From Pilimelia anulata (lineage in GTDB: Bacteria; Actinomycetota; Actinomycetes; Mycobacteriales; Micromonosporaceae), in assembly GCF_014647895.1 (NCBI RefSeq), contig NZ_BMQB01000001.1:744001-808000 (forward strand): DNA of 64,000 nucleotides, given 5' to 3'. Position numbers and translations under genes: made by a program. Numbering within the stretch: the first letter of the stretch is position 1; every line of letters starts with the position of its first letter. Positions 60,640 to 64,000 of this stretch are shown piece by piece. Under the pieces are notes generated by a model. It was not told where the DNA came from, ran no database searches, and saw only the letters and a list, made by a program, of their open reading frames with translations.

Positions 60640-62583
60640 ATGGCCCGTCGCGCACGCGCCGTAGTCACGATCGCATTCACCGCGCTGGCGGCCGCCGCGG
60701 TCGCGGCCCCGCCCGCCGCGGCCGATCCGGCGGGGGCCGACTTCAGCCTCCCGGCCCGGTCGCCCGGCGCCGAGGACCTGTACGGACCGCGATCCAACCG
60801 GTCGGCCGCACTGGCCCGACCCGCGCAGGACGCCGGGGTGGTCACGGCCAACGACGCCTTCTGGCCGGACGCCTGGTACGAGCGAACCGGCGTCGACCGG
60901 GCCTGGCAGTTGACGACCGGGGACCCGAGCGTGACGGTCGCTGTTCTCGACACCGGCGTGTCCGCGACGCCCGACCTCCCCGCCGAGCGCCTGGTCGCCG
61001 GGCGGGACGTGGTCGACGACGACAACGACCCGGCCGACGCCGACGGCCACGGCACCGCGATGGCCGGGATCATCGCCGCCGCCGGCAATGACGGCGTGGT
61101 CGGCGGGTACGGCGGCGGCGCGGCCGGCTACTGCTGGCAGTGCACGATCATGCCTGTCCGCGTGCTGGATCGCACCGTCACCGGCGGCCGGTACGCCGAC
61201 GTGATCGAGGGGATCGAGTGGGCGGTGGCGCACGGCGCCGACGTCATCAGCATCCCGCTCGGCGGGCGGCAACCCAGCGCCGCGCTGGACGCCGCCGTCG
61301 CCGCGGCGGTCGCGGCCGGCGTGCCGGTGATCGCCGGGGCGGGATACCGGTACGCCGCCGCCGACGGCGCCAGCTACCCGGCGGCGAGCCCCGGCGCGAT
61401 CGGCGTCGGCCGGCTGATCCGCGTGGGCGAGTACAGCAACGGCCGCGCCGAGTGCTCGGCGGGCAGCGACGCGTGGGTGGATATCGTCGCGCTGGACAGC
61501 GGCTACGTGGTCGATCCGACGGGCGCCGGCGGCGAGTGGCGCGGTGCCGACGTCAGCGCGGCGGCGGCCGCGGGCACGGCCGCACTGGTACGGGCCGCCG
61601 CACCGACCGTCTCGCCGGCGGCGGTCGGCCGCGCCCTGGCGGCAAGCACGCGGGAGACCCGGGGCATCGTGGGCGGCAAGTGGTGGCGGTGCGCCGCCGC
61701 GATGCTGGAGCCCGACCGCGCCGTCATGTCGGTGCTGCCGCAGCGGGAGACCGTGCTGCACGCCGGCACCCCGTCGGGCCGCGGCTGGATCACGGGGTAT
61801 GTCGAGGTGGAGGGACCGGCGTCCGCGGAGTCGCTCACCGTCCTGTCCGGCGGCGACGTGCTCGCGACGGCCGCCGGCTCCGGTCGACACTTCAGCTACC
61901 GGTACTTCGCCACGATGCCCGGCACGATGCCGCTCACCGTGGTGGTCCGGCTCGCCGGCGGTGGGGTCGCGGTCGCCGTGTCGTCGGCCCGGGTGGAGCG
62001 CGCGGCCGCGCTGCTGCTGGGAAACACCCTGCCCACCCATGCCCGCGGCGCCATGACCGTCGACCTGATCGCCGAGCATGTGCGGGACATGGCCCTCGCG
62101 GTGTACACCCCCGCGACCGGCGGCGGGTGGGATCTCCGCTTCGAGGTGCCGGTCGGACCGAGTCGCTCGGTGTACGGGGAGACGATGGCGTCCGCCGTGC
62201 TGGACACGACCGCGCTCCCGAACGGCCGCGTGTTGCTGAGGTCGGCCGGCACGGACGTCGCCACCGGCCAGCGCGGCGAGCACGACAGCGCGTTGATCGA
62301 GGTCGACAACACCGCCCCCACCGTGAGCGTTGCGGCGTCGCCGAGGGCGAACGCCCTGGTCCGGGGCACGGTGGCGGTGACCGCGACCGCGCGGGACGCC
62401 GGCGGCATCCGCCGGGTCGACCTGGTCGTCAACGGCCGGGTCGTCGCCACGGACACCCGCGCGCCGTACCGGTTCGCGGTCGACGCCGCCCGCCAGCCCC
62501 GCACGATGCGCGCCCGGGTGCGCGCGACGGACCGGGCCGGCAATGTCCGGCACAGCAGCGAATGGCGCTGGCGTCGCCGCTGA
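60640..62583 (+). CDS. secreted subtilase homologue lacking the catalytic serine
   Basis: From ATG 60640 (G-rich RBS upstream; ATG 60601 possible) the protein has 647 residues. A signal peptide (RRARAVVTIAFTALAAAAVA) is followed by a subtilisin-like domain: Asp in VAVLDTGVSA (about 105) and His in DGHGTAMAGII (about 138) are kept. The oxyanion region reads VIAGAGYR instead of AAGN, and the serine motif GTSMAxP is replaced by GADVSAAAAAG (about 305), Asp standing for Ser. The C-terminal half has beta-sandwich domains ending in an Ig-like segment (DNTAPTVSVAASP, ARDAGGIRRVDLVVNG). It is probably a non-catalytic secreted binding protein. Confidence 0.8.
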   Translation: MARRARAVVTIAFTALAAAAVAAPPAAADPAGADFSLPARSPGAEDLYGPRSNRSAALARPAQDAGVVTANDAFWPDAWYERTGVDRAWQLTTGDPSVTVAVLDTGVSATPDLPAERLVAGRDVVDDDNDPADADGHGTAMAGIIAAAGNDGVVGGYGGGAAGYCWQCTIMPVRVLDRTVTGGRYADVIEGIEWAVAHGADVISIPLGGRQPSAALDAAVAAAVAAGVPVIAGAGYRYAAADGASYPAASPGAIGVGRLIRVGEYSNGRAECSAGSDAWVDIVALDSGYVVDPTGAGGEWRGADVSAAAAAGTAALVRAAAPTVSPAAVGRALAASTRETRGIVGGKWWRCAAAMLEPDRAVMSVLPQRETVLHAGTPSGRGWITGYVEVEGPASAESLTVLSGGDVLATAAGSGRHFSYRYFATMPGTMPLTVVVRLAGGGVAVAVSSARVERAAALLLGNTLPTHARGAMTVDLIAEHVRDMALAVYTPATGGGWDLRFEVPVGPSRSVYGETMASAVLDTTALPNGRVLLRSAGTDVATGQRGEHDSALIEVDNTAPTVSVAASPRANALVRGTVAVTATARDAGGIRRVDLVVNGRVVATDTRAPYRFAVDAARQPRTMRARVRATDRAGNVRHSSEWRWRRR

Positions 62584-62642
62584 CCCGGCCCGCGCAGTCA
62601 CGTACCGGTCCGGCGGCGCTGCCGCGGCGGCGCGGTCGCGGG

Positions 62643-63137
62643 TCAGGCGTTGGTGAGGATCGGGGTCGGCGCCGTCGGAGTCACCTCGGCCACGCCGCCG
62701 TGCCGGCAGTGCGGGCACCACGGCTGCAACCGCTGGTGGGTGAGCTGGACGAACAGCAGGTACACCAGCGACAGCACCGCCACCGCCCAGGCGACCCGCC
62801 CGACCGGCGACGCGTACAGCAGCGAGCACACCAGCACCGCCGCGAGGTACCCGACCGCGACCAGCCGCCGCTCGAACAGGTGCGCCACCCGGAACCGCCG
62901 CCCGTACCGCGCGGCGACGGCCGACGCGTCCAGCGGCATGGCCCGCACGCACCGCTCGCACAGCCGCCGCTGGTGCCGCAGGATCGCCCAGCCCAGTCCG
63001 GCGGCGACCGGCAGCAGGACGGCGAGCGCCGGCGCGGCGGTCGGGCGCGGTTCGACGGGCAGCAGCGCCCACACCGGCAGGGCCGCGATCAGCGCGGCGA
63101 GGACGCGGGTCGCGTGGTGCCCGACGACGTTGCTCAT
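62643..63137 (-). CDS. four-helix membrane protein with two CxxC motifs
   Basis: From ATG 63137 with GGAGGAGG about 8 nt upstream the protein has 164 residues. Four hydrophobic segments are seen (VLAALIAALPVWALLPV, LAVLLPVAAGLGWAIL, VAVGYLAAVLVCSLLYA, VAWAVAVLSLVYLLFVQL). LCERC lies in the first loop and WCPHC near the C-terminus, probably both on the cytoplasmic side, and could bind zinc or form disulfides. I do not recognise the family. Confidence 0.7.
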   Translation of the reverse strand: MSNVVGHHATRVLAALIAALPVWALLPVEPRPTAAPALAVLLPVAAGLGWAILRHQRRLCERCVRAMPLDASAVAARYGRRFRVAHLFERRLVAVGYLAAVLVCSLLYASPVGRVAWAVAVLSLVYLLFVQLTHQRLQPWCPHCRHGGVAEVTPTAPTPILTNA

Positions 63138-63390
63138 GGCGGCTGCCTCCTCCGAGCGCCGGGCCGGTGGGGGAGGGGCCGCGGCGCCGCGACCCGCCGG
63201 GGACGGGCGGGCGCGGTGTGCAGCCACGTTAACCGCCCGGGCCGTTTCCGGTGCTCCCACGCGGGGGCGCCGTCCGGGCGCGGGCCGGACCGCCCATCCG
63301 GACCGGGCGGCCGACATGCCCACCGGACGCCGGGGGTGAATCGGGCATTCCTGGTCGTTCCGTCCCGCGCGGGTTGCCGTGCCATCGACC

Positions 63391-63690
63391 TCACACCGGC
63401 GGGGCGTACCGCTTCCGTACCTCGCCGATCAGCTCCCTGCGACGCTCATGGAACGTCGCGCACGCGTGGCCGAACGTGTCGACCAGCGCCCGCAGCGGAT
63501 CCGGATGGGCGGCGCTGGCCAGCGCCGGGTACGCGCACGAGGGCCGGTGGACCGGCCCGATGGGCAGCGGTGGCGGACCGTCTATCGGCACGTCGACCAC
63601 CGTCAGCCGCAGGCTGCGTTCACCCGGCGGGTCGGGGTGGTCGGGGTGGTCGGGCAGCCAGTATGCGGCTGTCTCGCTGCCCTGTCGCAC
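63391..63690 (-). CDS. hypothetical protein, 99 aa
   Basis: The frame from GTG 63690 encodes ETAAYWLPDHPDHPDPPGER, then RLTVVDVPIDGPPPLPIGP and a helical C-terminus (LVDTFGHACATFHERRREL). No RBS is visible and an in-frame TAG lies 14 codons upstream. No family is recognised. It is the only plausible gene in the stretch before the catalase; coding status is moderate. Confidence 0.4.
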   Translation of the reverse strand: MRQGSETAAYWLPDHPDHPDPPGERSLRLTVVDVPIDGPPPLPIGPVHRPSCAYPALASAAHPDPLRALVDTFGHACATFHERRRELIGEVRKRYAPPV

Positions 63691-63801
63691 AACCGCGTCG
63701 GGCGCGGGCGGCGCGAGCCACAGGGCCGGCTAGGCGCGTTTGGTCGAGTGGCGCGCGGGTAGGCGGCCGATATCGGGCAGGAGTGCGTCGAGGGGGAGAC
63801 C

Positions 63802-64000
63802 ATGTCCAGCAGTACGGGGGCCGAGCCGCGGGCCACGCTCACCAATCGCCAGGGCCATCCGATCCACGACAACCAGAATTCCCGCACCGTCGGCGCCCGC
63901 GGCCCGGCGACCCTGGAGAACTACCAGTTCCTGGAGAAGATCAGCCACTTCGACCGCGAGCGCATCCCCGAGCGCGTCGTGCACGCCCGCGGCGTGACCG
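63802..64000 (+). CDS. catalase, N-terminus only (runs off the right edge)
   Basis: ATG 63802 follows AGGGGGAG. The 66 residues present ([50 protein letters not shown]) are the characteristic start of monofunctional haem catalases, leading to the catalytic His in the VVHARG region. The enzyme breaks down hydrogen peroxide in the cytoplasm. The rest lies beyond the window. Confidence 0.93.
   Translation, partial: MSSSTGAEPRATLTNRQGHPIHDNQNSRTVGARGPATLENYQFLEKISHFDRERIPERVVHARGVT

Noticed and set aside
63391..63767. Forward frames in the region before the catalase
   Set aside because: Low-complexity Arg/Gly sequence without an RBS; the reverse 99-aa frame is more protein-like and was listed instead with low confidence.

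Overview
The window is very GC-rich actinomycete chromosome with many GTG starts, 1-4 bp gene overlaps, promoters whose -10 box sits about 6 nt before a start codon (leaderless mRNAs), and typical actinomycete families (DUF6879, XRE/DUF5753, STAND/TPR, secreted lectin and proteases). A methyl-accepting chemotaxis receptor suggests a lineage with motile spores, such as the Micromonosporaceae (Actinoplanes or Dactylosporangium type). That placement is inference. No rRNA, tRNA or CRISPR array was seen.

Layout. 0-7 kb: a cut-off TauE/SafE exporter with a GntR/UTRA regulator, an orphan PemK/MazF-like protein, a TlpA-like lipoprotein/CcdA pair, and Tex. 7-10 kb: a DUF2975/XRE/small membrane protein cassette, then a decayed DUF6879-XRE/DUF5753-DUF6879 locus. 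10-16 kb: an M43 metalloprotease, an alpha/beta hydrolase, an FAD monooxygenase, a secreted GH18-like protein and a STAND (NB-ARC/TPR) protein. 16.5-27.3 kb: a secreted LamG protein, a 2293-residue RHS/HINT polymorphic toxin ending in a Doc-like Fic domain, and a coupled small gene that is probably its immunity protein. 27.45-28.85 kb: a dead IS256-family insertion. 29-34.6 kb: a ricin-fold lectin, a one-component HTH/transmembrane/peptidoglycan-binding regulator, a DUF4097 lipoprotein, a subtilase and an M48 protease. 34.7-39.5 kb: a probable sulfur operon with a cysteine-ending leader peptide, an ABC importer, an AprA-like flavoprotein and a two-cluster ferredoxin. 39.5-45.8 kb: an XRE regulator, an 811-bp non-coding stretch, and a GT2 synthase/UDP-GlcNAc 2-epimerase/DUF2334 polysaccharide operon. 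45.8-50.7 kb: a methyltransferase and an HxlR regulator facing each other across overlapping palindromes, then an M6 protease and two lipoproteins. 50.8-57.8 kb: a second DUF6879-XRE-DUF6879 locus followed by a 1626-residue NERD-pseudokinase-kinase protein with three LOTUS-like domains. 58-64 kb: chemoreceptor, small protein and GAF protein, a catalytically dead subtilase homologue, small proteins, and the start of a catalase.

The strongest candidate for something undescribed is the NERD/double-kinase/triple-LOTUS protein at 52932-57812. It resembles PglW of type 2 BREX but stands alone. Next are the Doc-like toxin with its unrecognised immunity gene, the transmembrane HTH regulator that carries a dead lytic-transglycosylase domain outside the cell, and the leader-peptide-controlled AprAB-like operon. 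The two DUF6879/XRE loci are paralogous and both are decaying. Their frameshifts are concentrated in accessory genes, while the long neighbouring genes are intact.
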